A stretch of 64,000 nucleotides of DNA from Cetobacterium sp. ZOR0034 (GCF_000799075.1 NZ_JTLI01000014.1:97498-161497), one strand, 5' to 3'. Positions 50,594 through 61,090 are shown, counted from the stretch's first letter. The notes: generated by a model from the sequence alone, not told the origin. Made by a program: numbers and translations.

Positions 50594-51880
50594 ATGAAAC
50601 ACGAATTAAAAAAAATCGAACACTCAGCAGTTGAGATTAAAGTTACTTTAACAGCTGAAGAGTTATCACCAATTAAATCAGAGGTTGTTAAAACTTTAGC
50701 TACTAAAGTTGAGGTTCCTGGATTTAGAAAAGGACATGCACCATTAAACAAAGTTGAAGCTGCTTTTGCTGACGCTATAAAAGAAGAGGTTGTAGAATCT
50801 GTTCTTAAAGCTAACTTCGAAAAAATCGTTTCTGAAGAGAAAATTGCTCCAGTAAGTTTCATTTATGATCTTGTTACTGAAATGAAAGATACTCTTGAAA
50901 TGACTTTCAAAGTTGATATCTATCCTGAAATCACTTTAGGAGAGTACAAAGGTTTAGAAGTTGAAAAAGAAACTTTCGAAATGACAGAAGAGCTTTTAAA
51001 TAAAGAGATTGAAAATATGTTAAACGCTAAAGCTAAATTAGAAGATGCTGCTGAAGGGCACAAAGCTGAGATGGGAAATACTGTTGACCTTGCTTTTGAA
51101 GGATTCGTTGACGGTGTTGCTTTCGAAGGTGGAAAAGCTGATTCTCACCAATTAAAATTAGGATCTAAAATGTTCATCGATACATTCGAAGATCAATTAG
51201 TTGGATACACTGTAGGACAAGAAGGAGAAGTTAACGTTACTTTCCCTGCTGAATACCATGCTGAAGCTTTAGCTGGAAAACCTGCTGTATTCAAAGTAAA
51301 AATCAACTCAATCAAAACTTTAGCTAAACCTGAGTTAACTGAAGAGTTCGCTACAGAAGCTGGATTTGAATCTGTTGAAGATTTAAAAGCTAAGAAAACT
51401 GCTGAAATCGTTACTAGAGAAGAAGCTAGAGTTCAAAACAACTTCGTTGGAAAATTAATCCAAAAATTAGTTGCTGACTCTAAAATAGAAGTTCCTAGAT
51501 CAATGGTAGTTAGAGAAGTTGAAAACAGAATGGCTGAAATGAACCAACAATTAGCTATGCAAGGAATGGATATCGATCAATACTTAAAAATGACTGGTAT
51601 GACTAAAGAGCAAGCTTTCAACCAAATCGCTCCAATGGCTCATAACAAAGTTCAAGTTGACATCATATTAGAAGCTATTGCTAAAGCTGAAAACTTAGAA
51701 GTTACTGCTGAAGAGTTAACTGCTAAAATAGAAGATATCGCTAAAATGTACGGTATGACTAAAGAGCAATTAGAAGCTGAGTTAACTAAAAACTCTAACT
51801 TAGACGAATTCAACCATAGCTTAAAAACTGAGAGCTTAGCTCAAAAAGCTGTTGAAGTTATTGTAAACAACGCAAAGTAA
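50594..51880 (+). CDS. tig: Trigger factor
   Basis: Ribosome-bound chaperone and peptidyl-prolyl isomerase, about 428 residues. The N-terminal ribosome-binding domain carries VEVPGFRKGHAPLNKVE with the GFRKG ribosome-contact signature; then a PPIase domain (about 155-245; NTVDLAFEGFVDGVAFEGG) and a helical C-terminal domain. Two ATGs are adjacent (50591 and 50594); AAGGAGG lies only two bases from the first, so the second is more likely. A strong hairpin follows the stop, and clpP-clpX come next, as in many bacteria. Confidence 0.95.
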   Translation: MKHELKKIEHSAVEIKVTLTAEELSPIKSEVVKTLATKVEVPGFRKGHAPLNKVEAAFADAIKEEVVESVLKANFEKIVSEEKIAPVSFIYDLVTEMKDTLEMTFKVDIYPEITLGEYKGLEVEKETFEMTEELLNKEIENMLNAKAKLEDAAEGHKAEMGNTVDLAFEGFVDGVAFEGGKADSHQLKLGSKMFIDTFEDQLVGYTVGQEGEVNVTFPAEYHAEALAGKPAVFKVKINSIKTLAKPELTEEFATEAGFESVEDLKAKKTAEIVTREEARVQNNFVGKLIQKLVADSKIEVPRSMVVREVENRMAEMNQQLAMQGMDIDQYLKMTGMTKEQAFNQIAPMAHNKVQVDIILEAIAKAENLEVTAEELTAKIEDIAKMYGMTKEQLEAELTKNSNLDEFNHSLKTESLAQKAVEVIVNNAK

Positions 51881-51889
51881 TAAAATCCT

Positions 51890-51926
51890 GTATTGAGTAG
51901 AGATAACCCTCTACTCAATACTACTT
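51890..51926 (+). terminator. Hairpin terminator after tig
   Basis: Perfect 13-bp arms GTATTGAGTAGAG / CTCTACTCAATAC with a 6-base loop, then TACTTTT. It marks the end of the rimP-tig unit. Confidence 0.82.
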
Positions 51927-51939
51927 TTAAAAAATTAGT

Positions 51940-51969
51940 GTTAAATACCTAAGTTTTTAAGTATTTAAC
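51940..51969. repeat. Inverted repeat upstream of clpP
   Basis: GTTAAATAC and GTATTTAAC, 9-bp perfect arms 12 bases apart, about 40 bases before clpP. It could be an operator or leader hairpin. It does not match CIRCE or the CtsR heptad repeats known for clp control in Firmicutes. Confidence 0.55.
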
Positions 51970-52008
51970 TTTAAATTTTTAAAGTAAGTTTTTAAAGGAG
52001 GGATAAAA

Positions 52009-52584
52009 ATGTACAGTCCAACAGTTATTGAAAACACAGGAAAAGGTGAAAGAGCTTACGATGTCTTCTCTAGACTTCTTAAGGATAGAATTATATTCTT
52101 AGGTAGTGAGATTGATGATCAAATAGCCAATGCTATCGTTGCTCAACTCCTGTTTTTAGAAGCTGAAGATCCTAATAAAGATATAATTATGTATATAAAT
52201 AGTCCTGGAGGGGTTATAACTTCTGGTATGGCAATCTACGATACTATGAATTACATTAAACCTGATGTACAGACAGTTTGTATTGGACAAGCTGCTAGTA
52301 TGGGGGCTCTATTACTCTCAGCTGGAGCTAAAGGAAAGAGATACTCTCTTGAAAACTCTAGAATTATGATTCACCAACCTCTTGGTGGAGCTAGAGGACA
52401 AGCTACTGATATTGAAATCCAAGCTAAAGAGATTTTAAGAATGAAGGATTTAACTTCTAAAATTTTAAGTAAAAACACAAACAAATCAGTTGAAGAGATT
52501 ATAACTGCAACTGAAAGAGATAACTTTATGAGTGCTGAAGAAGCTAAAGAATTTGGTTTAATCGACCACGTATTCGTTAGATAA
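52009..52584 (+). CDS. clpP: ATP-dependent Clp protease proteolytic subunit
   Basis: 191-residue serine peptidase that forms the ClpP barrel. The catalytic triad is visible: Ser97 in [10 protein letters not shown], His122 in IHQPLGG and Asp171 in [18 protein letters not shown] (63-69) is the oxyanion-region motif. The product matches ClpP in length, with the short N-terminal propeptide. GGAGGG precedes the ATG. clpX starts 11 bases later, and ClpXP would act together. Confidence 0.96.
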   Translation: MYSPTVIENTGKGERAYDVFSRLLKDRIIFLGSEIDDQIANAIVAQLLFLEAEDPNKDIIMYINSPGGVITSGMAIYDTMNYIKPDVQTVCIGQAASMGALLLSAGAKGKRYSLENSRIMIHQPLGGARGQATDIEIQAKEILRMKDLTSKILSKNTNKSVEEIITATERDNFMSAEEAKEFGLIDHVFVR

Positions 52585-52595
52585 GGAGGGAAACG

Positions 52596-53846
52596 ATGAA
52601 CAAAAAAGAACATTGCTCTTTCTGTGGAAGAGGACAAGATGAAGTTTCAAAACTTTTCTCTGGTATTGATGGATCTTTCATCTGTGATGAGTGTATCGAA
52701 ACTTGTTTTGATATGCTTGGATATGAAAATGATATCTATTACGGTGAAAAACAAGAAAAAGAAGATACTTCTAATAACTCTTTAACAGGAATTCAATTAC
52801 CTACACCTAAAGAAATCAAATCTAGACTAGATGAATATGTTATAGGTCAAGATGATAGTAAAAAAGTTTTAGCTGTTTCTGTTTATAATCACTATAAAAG
52901 AATTATGCATAAAGATCAAGGAAGCAAAGATGTTGAGTTACAAAAGTCTAACGTACTTCTTATTGGACCTACTGGTTCTGGAAAAACTCTTTTAGCTCAA
53001 ACTCTAGCTAGAACACTTCATGTTCCTTTTGCTATCGCTGATGCTACAACGCTTACTGAAGCTGGATACGTTGGAGACGACGTTGAAAATGTTCTAGTTA
53101 GGTTGCTACAGGCTGCTGACTATGAGGTTGAAGCTGCCGAAAGAGGAATTATCTATATAGACGAGATTGATAAAATCGCAAGAAAATCTGAAAATGTTTC
53201 AATTACTAGAGATGTTTCTGGAGAAGGAGTTCAACAGGCTCTTTTAAAAATTATTGAAGGTACACAATCTCAAGTTCCACCACAAGGTGGTAGAAAGCAT
53301 CCTAATCAAGAACTTATAGAAATAGATACAACAAACATCTTATTTATAGTTGGTGGAGCTTTTGAAGGTATGGAAAAAATTATCAAATCAAGAACAAATA
53401 AAAAAGTTCTTGGATTTGGAGCTTCTCAAGAAGCTTTAGAAACTGAAAAAGAGATTGAACTTTTAGGAAAAGTTCTTCCTGAGGATTTAGTAAAGCAAGG
53501 AATCATTCCTGAACTAGTTGGTAGACTTCCAGTTATTACTACTTTATCTCCTCTGGACGAATCTGCACTGATAAAGATTTTATCAGAACCTAAAAACTCT
53601 ATTGTAAAACAGTATCAAAAATTCTTCGAGATGGAAAATGTTGATCTTGATTTTGAAGAAGACTCTCTAAAAAGAATTGCTACTCTTGCTTTAGAAAGAA
53701 AAATTGGTGCAAGAGGACTTAGATCTATTATCGAAAACATTATGACAGAACTTATGTTTGAGATTCCTTCAGATAAATCTATCAAAAAGGTTACAATTAC
53801 CGCTGATTCAATTCAAGATTCTACAAAAGTTAAAATTGAACACTAA
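52596..53846 (+). CDS. clpX: ClpX unfoldase subunit
   Basis: 416-residue AAA+ unfoldase. The N-terminal zinc finger has cysteines 7, 10, 30 and 33; Walker A is GPTGSGKT (124-131), Walker [11 protein letters not shown], and the sensor region [10 protein letters not shown] follows. The IGF-type ClpP-docking loop is seen as VLGFGAS (IGF variant, here LGF). It feeds proteins to ClpP encoded just upstream. AAGGAGGG precedes the ATG. Confidence 0.96.
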   Translation: MNKKEHCSFCGRGQDEVSKLFSGIDGSFICDECIETCFDMLGYENDIYYGEKQEKEDTSNNSLTGIQLPTPKEIKSRLDEYVIGQDDSKKVLAVSVYNHYKRIMHKDQGSKDVELQKSNVLLIGPTGSGKTLLAQTLARTLHVPFAIADATTLTEAGYVGDDVENVLVRLLQAADYEVEAAERGIIYIDEIDKIARKSENVSITRDVSGEGVQQALLKIIEGTQSQVPPQGGRKHPNQELIEIDTTNILFIVGGAFEGMEKIIKSRTNKKVLGFGASQEALETEKEIELLGKVLPEDLVKQGIIPELVGRLPVITTLSPLDESALIKILSEPKNSIVKQYQKFFEMENVDLDFEEDSLKRIATLALERKIGARGLRSIIENIMTELMFEIPSDKSIKKVTITADSIQDSTKVKIEH

Positions 53847-53859
53847 GGAGTGATTACTA

Positions 53860-56163
53860 ATGAGTAGATTACCTTTTTTACCTACTAGGGAAATGGTTCT
53901 TTTCCCAGGAACAGCATCTCCTCTTTATGTTGGAAGAGAAAGAAGCTTATTAACGATGAATTTTGCAATGAAAACAAAAAATAAACTAGTTTTAAGTTTA
54001 CAAAAAGATTCTTTAGAAGAAAATCCAGCTCTTCCAGAAGGAATCCATAAAATTGGGGTTTTAGCTAATATCGTACAATCTATTCCCCTACCAAATAAAA
54101 GTATAAAAGTTCTTATAGATGTAGACAAAAGAGTACTTATTGAAAATATTGTTGAGGAAGATGGAATTCTTTTTGCTGATTACAGTGTTATATCTGCAAC
54201 TGAAGAAACTTCTCCTGAGTTGACTGCTCTAAAAAGAAAAGTTATCAACCTTTTTGAAGAATACTCAACACTAACTAACCAAGTTAGTGCTGAATTGATG
54301 GTTCAACTAAAAGGACTTAGAAAAGCTGGAAAGATTTTTGATTCAATTGCATTTAATCTTGAAATTGAAGAATCTTTAAAAGTTGAACTTTTAGAACTTC
54401 TTGATGTTAAAGATAGAGGATACAAATTAGTTGAAATTTTAAACAATGAAATTGAAATTGCTTCTATTGAACAAAAAGTAGATCAAAAAGTTAAGGAAAA
54501 AATAAATGAAAGCCAAAAGAGCTACTTTATAAGAGAAAAAATAAATACTCTTAGAGAAGAGCTTGGTAAAAATGGTGGAGATGAAGAGACTGATGAACTT
54601 TTTGATAAAGTTAGAAACTCTCCTCTTCCAAAAGAAGCTAAAGATAAATTAGAAATAGAACTAAAAAAATTAGGTAAAATGGCTCCTTATTCTGCAGAAG
54701 CTACTGTTTCTAGAGCATATATTGAATCTGTTTTAGAACTTCCTTGGGGAGTTTTAACTACAGAAACTTTAGATCTGAAGATAGCTCACGAAGTTTTAGA
54801 AAAAGACCATTATGGACTTAAAGATGTAAAAAATAGAATTCTTGATTATCTAGCTGTAAAAAAACTAAATCCAGATATGAAAGGAACTATCCTTTGTTTA
54901 GCTGGACCTCCTGGAGTTGGAAAAACATCTTTAGCTAAATCTGTTGCTGATGCTTTGGGTAGAAACTTTATCAGAATATCTTTAGGTGGAGTTAGAGATG
55001 AAGCTGAAATAAGAGGACACAGAAGAACTTATATAGGTTCTATGCCTGGAAAGATAATTAAGGCTATCAAAAATGCTGGAAGTGTTAACCCTGTTATCCT
55101 TCTTGATGAAATCGATAAGATGTCAAGCGACTTCAAAGGAGATCCTGCTTCTGCTATGTTAGAAGTTCTAGACCCTGAGCAAAACAAGCATTTTGAAGAT
55201 CACTATTTAGATATGCCATTTGACTTATCTAAAGTATTCTTTATTGCTACAGCAAATGATTTAAGAAGTATTCCTGGTCCTTTAAGAGACAGAATGGAAA
55301 TAATAACTCTTTCTTCATATACTGAGTTTGAAAAGCTTCATATAGCAAATAGCTACCTTATTAAACAAGCTCAAGTTGAAAATGGTTTATCTAATATTAA
55401 AATCAATATCACAGATAAAGCTGTTTTAAAAATTATAGATGAATATACTAGAGAAGCTGGTGTCAGAAATCTGAAAAGAGAAATCTCTGGATTATTTAGA
55501 AAAGTTGCTAGAGATGTCATTGATAAAGATGCAAAATCTGCTAGTATCACTGTTAAAAATTTAGAATCTTATTTAGGTCATCCTAAATTTAGACCTGAAA
55601 AAATGAAAAAAGCTGTTTCTAAAGTTGGAGTTGTAAATGGTTTAGCTTGGACAGCCGTTGGTGGAATGACACTTGAAGTTCAAGGTGTACAAATCCCAGG
55701 AAAAGGAAGCCTTTCTCTAACTGGTACTCTTGGAAATGTTATGAAGGAATCAGCTATGGTTGCTTTTACATATCTAAAAGCTAACTTTGATAAATTCAAT
55801 GTTGAACCAACTGTTTTAGATAAAAAAGATATTCACCTTCACTTCCCAGAAGGAGCAACACCAAAAGATGGACCATCTGCTGGTACTGCTATCACAACAA
55901 CTATTTTATCAGTGTTAACTGGTAGAAAAGTTAAGCAAACTTTTGCTATGACTGGTGAAATCACTATTACTGGTGAAGTTTTACCTGTTGGTGGAATCAA
56001 AGAGAAGGTAATTGGGGCTCATAGAGCTGGAATTAAAAATATAATCTTACCTGAGGACAATAAGGTAGATGTAGAGGAAATCCCAGAAGAAGTAATGAAA
56101 GATATTAAAATTTACTTTGCTTCAACTTATGACGATGTTGAAAAACTTGCCCTTGAAAAATAA
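53860..56163 (+). CDS. lon: ATP-dependent protease Lon
   Basis: 767-residue LonA protease. It has the N-terminal substrate-binding LON domain (1 to about 200), AAA+ domain with Walker A GPPGVGKT (349-356) and Walker B ILLDEIDKM, and the peptidase domain with catalytic Ser673 in PKDGPSAGTA and Lys714 in PVGGIKEK. The length is normal. It lies 13 bases after clpX and 17 bases before engB on the same transcript, a common order in this type of cluster. Confidence 0.96.
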   Translation: MSRLPFLPTREMVLFPGTASPLYVGRERSLLTMNFAMKTKNKLVLSLQKDSLEENPALPEGIHKIGVLANIVQSIPLPNKSIKVLIDVDKRVLIENIVEEDGILFADYSVISATEETSPELTALKRKVINLFEEYSTLTNQVSAELMVQLKGLRKAGKIFDSIAFNLEIEESLKVELLELLDVKDRGYKLVEILNNEIEIASIEQKVDQKVKEKINESQKSYFIREKINTLREELGKNGGDEETDELFDKVRNSPLPKEAKDKLEIELKKLGKMAPYSAEATVSRAYIESVLELPWGVLTTETLDLKIAHEVLEKDHYGLKDVKNRILDYLAVKKLNPDMKGTILCLAGPPGVGKTSLAKSVADALGRNFIRISLGGVRDEAEIRGHRRTYIGSMPGKIIKAIKNAGSVNPVILLDEIDKMSSDFKGDPASAMLEVLDPEQNKHFEDHYLDMPFDLSKVFFIATANDLRSIPGPLRDRMEIITLSSYTEFEKLHIANSYLIKQAQVENGLSNIKINITDKAVLKIIDEYTREAGVRNLKREISGLFRKVARDVIDKDAKSASITVKNLESYLGHPKFRPEKMKKAVSKVGVVNGLAWTAVGGMTLEVQGVQIPGKGSLSLTGTLGNVMKESAMVAFTYLKANFDKFNVEPTVLDKKDIHLHFPEGATPKDGPSAGTAITTTILSVLTGRKVKQTFAMTGEITITGEVLPVGGIKEKVIGAHRAGIKNIILPEDNKVDVEEIPEEVMKDIKIYFASTYDDVEKLALEK

Positions 56164-56180
56164 TAGAAAGAGGTAATAAG

Positions 56181-56774
56181 ATGATTGTAAAACAAGCAGA
56201 TTTCGTAAAATCAGCTGTATTTGAAAAAGATTATCCTGAAGAGTTAAGCCATATAGAGTTTGCCTTTGTTGGAAGATCTAACGTTGGAAAATCATCTCTT
56301 ATAAACAGTATCACAGGAAGAAATAAACTAGCTAAAACTAGTAAAACTCCAGGTAGAACACAGTTAATTAACTATTTCCTAATCAACAAAGAATTCTTCT
56401 TTGTTGATTTACCTGGATATGGATTCGCTAAGGTTCCTAAAGAGATGAAAAAAGAATGGGGATTAACAATGGAGAGATACCTTGCTAGCCCTAGAAAAAA
56501 ACTTGTGTTTGTTCTTCTAGATATAAGAAGAATTCCAAGTGGAGAAGATTTAGATATGCTTAGATGGTTAGACCACTATGGAACACCATTTAAAATTATT
56601 TTTACTAAAATGGATAAAGTATCGAATAATGAGAAATTTAAAGCTTTAAAAGATATCAGAACAAAGGTTGATTTCCATAATGATGATGTTTTCTTCCACT
56701 CATCACTTAATAATAATGGAAAAGAACAAGTTTTAGAATATATTGAAAACTGTTTAAAGGGAGAAATTGAATAG
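56181..56774 (+). CDS. engB: Ribosome biogenesis GTPase EngB (YsxC/YihA)
   Basis: 197-residue TRAFAC GTPase needed for 50S subunit assembly. Motifs: G1 GRSNVGKSS (31-39), G3 DLPGYGFAKVP, G4 TKMDK. KTSKTPGRTQLINYF is the family switch region. The length fits EngB. It lies between lon and valS, as in many bacteria, with an AAAGAGGT ribosome site. Confidence 0.95.
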   Translation: MIVKQADFVKSAVFEKDYPEELSHIEFAFVGRSNVGKSSLINSITGRNKLAKTSKTPGRTQLINYFLINKEFFFVDLPGYGFAKVPKEMKKEWGLTMERYLASPRKKLVFVLLDIRRIPSGEDLDMLRWLDHYGTPFKIIFTKMDKVSNNEKFKALKDIRTKVDFHNDDVFFHSSLNNNGKEQVLEYIENCLKGEIE

Positions 56775-56785
56775 GAGGATTTTAA

Positions 56786-59446
56786 ATGAATGAATTAGCT
56801 ACTACTTATTCCCCTAATGAAATTGAGGGAAAATGGTATAAATATTGGGAGGAGTCGAAGTTTTTTGCTGCTACTTTAGATGATAATAAAGCAAACTACT
56901 CTATCGTTATCCCACCTCCAAATGTAACTGGAATATTACATATGGGACATATTCTTAATAACAGTATCCAAGATGTACTTGTTAGATATAAAAGAATGAG
57001 TGGATACAACACTCTATGGATGCCTGGAACAGATCATGCTGGTATCGCGACTCAAAACAGAGTTGAAAGAAAATTAGCTGAAAACGGATTAACTAAAGAA
57101 GATTTAGGAAGAGACGAATTCATAAAACAAGTTTGGGAATGGAAAGAACAATATGGTGGAGCTATTACTAACCAATTAAGAAGAATTGGAGCTTCATTAG
57201 ACTGGGATAGAGAAAGATTTACTATGGATGAAGGACTTTCTGAATCTGTAAAAGATATCTTTATCAAATTATTCAACGATGGATTAATCTATCAAGGTGA
57301 ATATATGGTTAACTGGTGTCCAAGATGTGGAACAGCTCTTGCCGATGATGAAGTTGAGCATGAAGAAAAAGCTGGTTCTTTATGGAATATAAAATATCCT
57401 GTTAAAGGTTCTGACGAATTTTTAATAATTGCAACTACAAGACCTGAAACTATGCTTGCTGACGTTGCTATTGCTGTAAATCCTAACGATGAAAGATATT
57501 CACACCTTGTTGGTAAAAATGTAATTTTACCATTAGTTGGAAGAGAGATTCCTGTAATCGCTGATGAGTATGTTGATATGGAATTCGGTACGGGTGCTTT
57601 AAAAATAACTCCTGCACATGACCCTAATGATTTCACTTTAGGACAAAAATTCAACTTACCAATCATCAATATGATGACTCCTGAAGGTAAAGTTTCTAAC
57701 GATTATCCTGCTTACGCTGGAATGGATAGATTCGATGCTAGAAAGAAAATGGTAGCTGATTTAGAAGAAGGTGGATTCTTAGTTAAAGTTGAATCTCACT
57801 CACACAATGTTGGTGGATGCTATAGATGTAACACTGTTGTAGAGCCTAGAGTATCTAAGCAATGGTTCGTTAAAATGAAACCTTTAGCTGAAAAGGCTTT
57901 AGAAGTTGTTAGAAACGGAAAAGTTAAACTTATGCCTAAGAGATGGGAAAAAGTTTACTACAACTGGTTAGAAAATATAAGAGACTGGTGTATCTCTAGA
58001 CAAATCTGGTGGGGGCATAGAATTCCTGCTTGGTATGGTCCTGATATGCATATCTTCGTAGCTAAAACTGAAGAGGAGGCTTTTGCTCAAGCTAAAGCTC
58101 ACTACGGACATGATGTTGAATTAACTCAAGAAACTGATGTTCTTGATACTTGGTTCTCATCTGCTCTATGGCCATTCTCAACTTTAGGTTGGCCTGATAA
58201 AACAACTGAATTAGCTAAATTCTACCCTACATCTACTCTAGTTACTGGAGCAGATATTCTGTTCTTCTGGGTTGCTAGAATGGTTATGTTTGGTATGTAT
58301 ACTATGGATGATATTCCATTTGAAAATGTTTACTTACACGGTATTGTAAGAGATGAGATTGGAAGAAAGATGTCTAAATCATTAGGGAACTCTCCTGATC
58401 CATTAAACTTAATTGAAGAGTATGGTGCTGATGCCATAAGATTTACTATGTTATATAATACTTCTCAGGGACAAGATGTTCACTTCTCTGAAAAATTAAT
58501 TGAGATGGGAAGAAACTTCGCTAATAAAATTTGGAACGTTTCAAGATTCGTTCTAATGAACCTTGAAGATTTCGATATGAAATCATTTGATAAATCTAAT
58601 GTTCAACTTGAATTAGTTGACGAATGGATTTTCTCTAAATTAAATAAAACTTCTAAAGATGTTGCAGATAAATTAGAAAAATTCCAATTAGATGAAGCTG
58701 CTAAATCATTATACGAATTCTTAAGAGGAGACTTCTGTGACTGGTATGTTGAGTTAGCTAAAGTTAGACTATACAACAAAGAAGAATCTGGAATTCAATC
58801 TAGACAAACTGCTCAATATGTTTTATGGACAGTTTTAGACGCTGGATTAAAACTTCTTCACCCATTCATGCCTTATATAACTGAAGAGATTTGGCAAAAA
58901 ATAAAAGTAGATGGAGAGACTATTATGCTTTCTAGCTACCCTGTTTGTGACGACTCTTTAGTTAGTGACGAAAAAGAAAAAGCTTTTGAATATATTCAAG
59001 GTTTAATCTCTTCATTAAGAAATATAAGAGCTGAAAGAGGAATATCACCTGCTAAAGAAGCTAAAGTTGTTATTAGAACATCAAATCCTGTTGAATTAGA
59101 AACTTTAAAAGCAAATGAGTTATTCATAACTAAACTTGCTAAAATTGAAGAATTAACGGTTGGATCTGATTTAGCGACTCCTGAGCAAAGTGGATTTAGA
59201 GTTAATGGAAACTCTGAAGTATTTATGATCTTAACTGGTCTTTTAGACGTAGAGTCTGAAATTAAAAAAATAAATGAGCAACTTGAGAAAGTAAAAAAAG
59301 ATTTAGATAAAGCTAATGCTAAACTTTCTGACGAAAGATTTACATCTAAAGCTCCGGCTCATATCTTAGATAGAGAGAGAAGAATTCAACAAGAATTCCA
59401 AGATAAGTATGATAAACTAATGGAAAACTTAAAAAACTTCCAATAA
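56786..59446 (+). CDS. valS: Valyl-tRNA synthetase
   Basis: 886-residue class Ia synthetase that charges tRNA-Val. HIGH signature appears as HMGH (52-55), KMSKS in GRKMSKSLGNSPDP, and the editing domain holds TTRPETMLADVAIAVNP. A zinc-binding-like CPRCGTALADDEVEH and the C-terminal coiled coil (about 820-886, with KKINEQLEKVKKDLDKAN) complete the standard layout. AGGAGG precedes the ATG. A strong terminator follows. Confidence 0.97.
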   Translation: MNELATTYSPNEIEGKWYKYWEESKFFAATLDDNKANYSIVIPPPNVTGILHMGHILNNSIQDVLVRYKRMSGYNTLWMPGTDHAGIATQNRVERKLAENGLTKEDLGRDEFIKQVWEWKEQYGGAITNQLRRIGASLDWDRERFTMDEGLSESVKDIFIKLFNDGLIYQGEYMVNWCPRCGTALADDEVEHEEKAGSLWNIKYPVKGSDEFLIIATTRPETMLADVAIAVNPNDERYSHLVGKNVILPLVGREIPVIADEYVDMEFGTGALKITPAHDPNDFTLGQKFNLPIINMMTPEGKVSNDYPAYAGMDRFDARKKMVADLEEGGFLVKVESHSHNVGGCYRCNTVVEPRVSKQWFVKMKPLAEKALEVVRNGKVKLMPKRWEKVYYNWLENIRDWCISRQIWWGHRIPAWYGPDMHIFVAKTEEEAFAQAKAHYGHDVELTQETDVLDTWFSSALWPFSTLGWPDKTTELAKFYPTSTLVTGADILFFWVARMVMFGMYTMDDIPFENVYLHGIVRDEIGRKMSKSLGNSPDPLNLIEEYGADAIRFTMLYNTSQGQDVHFSEKLIEMGRNFANKIWNVSRFVLMNLEDFDMKSFDKSNVQLELVDEWIFSKLNKTSKDVADKLEKFQLDEAAKSLYEFLRGDFCDWYVELAKVRLYNKEESGIQSRQTAQYVLWTVLDAGLKLLHPFMPYITEEIWQKIKVDGETIMLSSYPVCDDSLVSDEKEKAFEYIQGLISSLRNIRAERGISPAKEAKVVIRTSNPVELETLKANELFITKLAKIEELTVGSDLATPEQSGFRVNGNSEVFMILTGLLDVESEIKKINEQLEKVKKDLDKANAKLSDERFTSKAPAHILDRERRIQQEFQDKYDKLMENLKNFQ

Positions 59447-59469
59447 TAAAGTACTTTTAACCTTTATTG

Positions 59470-59502
59470 AGTAGTAGGAAATAAACTTCCTACTACTTTT
59501 TT
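59470..59502 (+). terminator. Terminator after valS
   Basis: Perfect 11-bp arms AGTAGTAGGAA / TTCCTACTACT with a 6-base loop and five T. It ends the clpP-valS unit. Confidence 0.9.
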
Positions 59503-59586
59503 AAAATAAATTGTATTCATTGTGTTAAAATTATGCTAAAATAGAATAGTAACTATACATAAGAATAATAGTTGGGAGTGATACAA

Positions 59587-60453
59587 TTGGATTTACATTA
59601 TCTTAGAATATTTTATGAAGTAGCCAAAGAAAAAAGTTTTACTAAAGCAGCTAATAAATTATACATAAATCAATCAGCGGTTTCAATTCAAGTTAAAAAA
59701 TTTGAGGAAATTTTAAATTCTAAACTTTTTGATAGAAGTTCAAAGAAGATAAAATTAACTTATACTGGGGAAGCTCTTTTCAAAATGGCAGAGGAAATTT
59801 TTGAAAAAGTTAAAAGAGCTGAAAAAGAGATGGAAAGAATCATTAACTTAGATAAAGCTAAGATTTCAATCGGTGCTACATCTGTTATTGGTGAACCTTT
59901 ACTTCCTCTTTTAATGAAAGATTTTATATCTTTACATGACGAGATAGAATACGATATTACAATATCTACTAAAGCTTGGCTTTTAAAGCTTTTAAAAGAG
60001 GGAGAACTGGATATTCTTTTAATTGATGAAGAACATATAACAGATCCTAATTTAGAAGTTTTAACTGTTGGTTCTGTTCCTTATATTCTTGTAGGAACAA
60101 AGAATACACAAAAATTAGAAGCTATATCTAAAGAACCTTTAATATCTAGAAAAAATATTTATAATAATGAAAAAGCTATCAGCTATCTAGAGGATAAAAA
60201 CCATGTTTGTTTCAACACTAAAATTCCTGTACTAGGAAATTTAGGAGTTATTAAAGGGATGGTAAAAGAAGGGATTGGAAACGTTATTCTGCCTTATTAT
60301 GCTGTTTATAAAGAGATACAAAGCGATGAATTTAAAGTTATTAGAACTATCGATGAAGTTACTGATTCTTATCAAATAGTTATAACAAAAGATAAGAAAA
60401 ATTTAGCACACATCATTAAATTTATCAATTTCGTTAAAAATTTTAAACTTTAA
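59587..60453 (+). CDS. LysR-family transcriptional regulator
   Basis: 288-residue LysR regulator. The N-terminal winged helix reads DLHYLRIFYEVAKEKSFTKAANKLYINQSAVSIQVKKFEE, and a periplasmic-binding-like effector domain follows from about 90. The target is unknown; gmhA lies just downstream on the same strand. The start is not an ATG: a TTG at 59587 with GGGAG 8 bases upstream gives the usual LysR start DLHYLRIF, and is preferred over the upstream in-frame TTG at 59572 or GTG at 59578. Confidence 0.9.
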   Translation: MDLHYLRIFYEVAKEKSFTKAANKLYINQSAVSIQVKKFEEILNSKLFDRSSKKIKLTYTGEALFKMAEEIFEKVKRAEKEMERIINLDKAKISIGATSVIGEPLLPLLMKDFISLHDEIEYDITISTKAWLLKLLKEGELDILLIDEEHITDPNLEVLTVGSVPYILVGTKNTQKLEAISKEPLISRKNIYNNEKAISYLEDKNHVCFNTKIPVLGNLGVIKGMVKEGIGNVILPYYAVYKEIQSDEFKVIRTIDEVTDSYQIVITKDKKNLAHIIKFINFVKNFKL

Positions 60454-60476
60454 TCTATGTAATTTAGGAGGCTAAT

Positions 60477-61052
60477 ATGAACTTATTAGATTCGTACAAA
60501 ATAACTGCTGATCTTTTAGAAAAATTTATAAAAGAGGAAGCTGAAAAAAAAGAAACTGAAAAAGTTGCGAAAGATCTTGCATCTATCTTTGAAAATGGAA
60601 ACAAAGTACTAATCTGTGGAAACGGAGGAAGTAACTGTGATGCTCTACACTTTGCAGAAGAGTTTACAGGAAGATTTAGAAAAGATAGAAGAGCTTTACC
60701 TGCAATATCATTATCAGATTCATCACATATAACTTGTGTTGGAAATGATTATGGATTTGATTACATCTTCTCTAGAGGTGTTGAAGCTTACGGTAAAGAG
60801 GGAGATATGTTTATTGGTATCTCTACAAGTGGGAACTCTGCTAATGTTATAAAAGCTGTTGAAGCAGCTAAAAAAATGGGACTAAAAACTACTGTACTTC
60901 TTGGAAAAGATGGAGGAAAACTTAAAGGAATGTGTGATTATGAGTTCATCATTCCTGGAGAAACTTCTGATAGAATCCAAGAAATACACATGATGATATT
61001 ACATATTATTATTGAAGGTGTAGAAAAAATAATGTTCCCAGAAAATTATTAA
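60477..61052 (+). CDS. gmhA: Sedoheptulose 7-phosphate isomerase GmhA
   Basis: 191-residue SIS-domain isomerase that makes D-glycero-manno-heptose 7-phosphate, the first step of LPS-core heptose synthesis. Motifs: KVLICGNGGSNCDALHFAEEFTGRF (active-site region), CVGNDYGFDYIFSRGVEAYG, GISTSGNSANVIKAV. Length matches GmhA. The other hep genes (hldE, gmhB, hldD) are not in this window. AGGAGG precedes the ATG. Confidence 0.92.
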   Translation: MNLLDSYKITADLLEKFIKEEAEKKETEKVAKDLASIFENGNKVLICGNGGSNCDALHFAEEFTGRFRKDRRALPAISLSDSSHITCVGNDYGFDYIFSRGVEAYGKEGDMFIGISTSGNSANVIKAVEAAKKMGLKTTVLLGKDGGKLKGMCDYEFIIPGETSDRIQEIHMMILHIIIEGVEKIMFPENY

Positions 61053-61079
61053 AAATACCCTTTTTAGGGTATTTTTTTT
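61052..61079 (+). terminator. Terminator after gmhA
   Basis: Arms AAAATACCC / GGGTATTTT with a 6-base loop, continuing into eight T, and starting in the gmhA stop codon. Confidence 0.88.
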
Positions 61080-61090
61080 GAGGTGATTTT

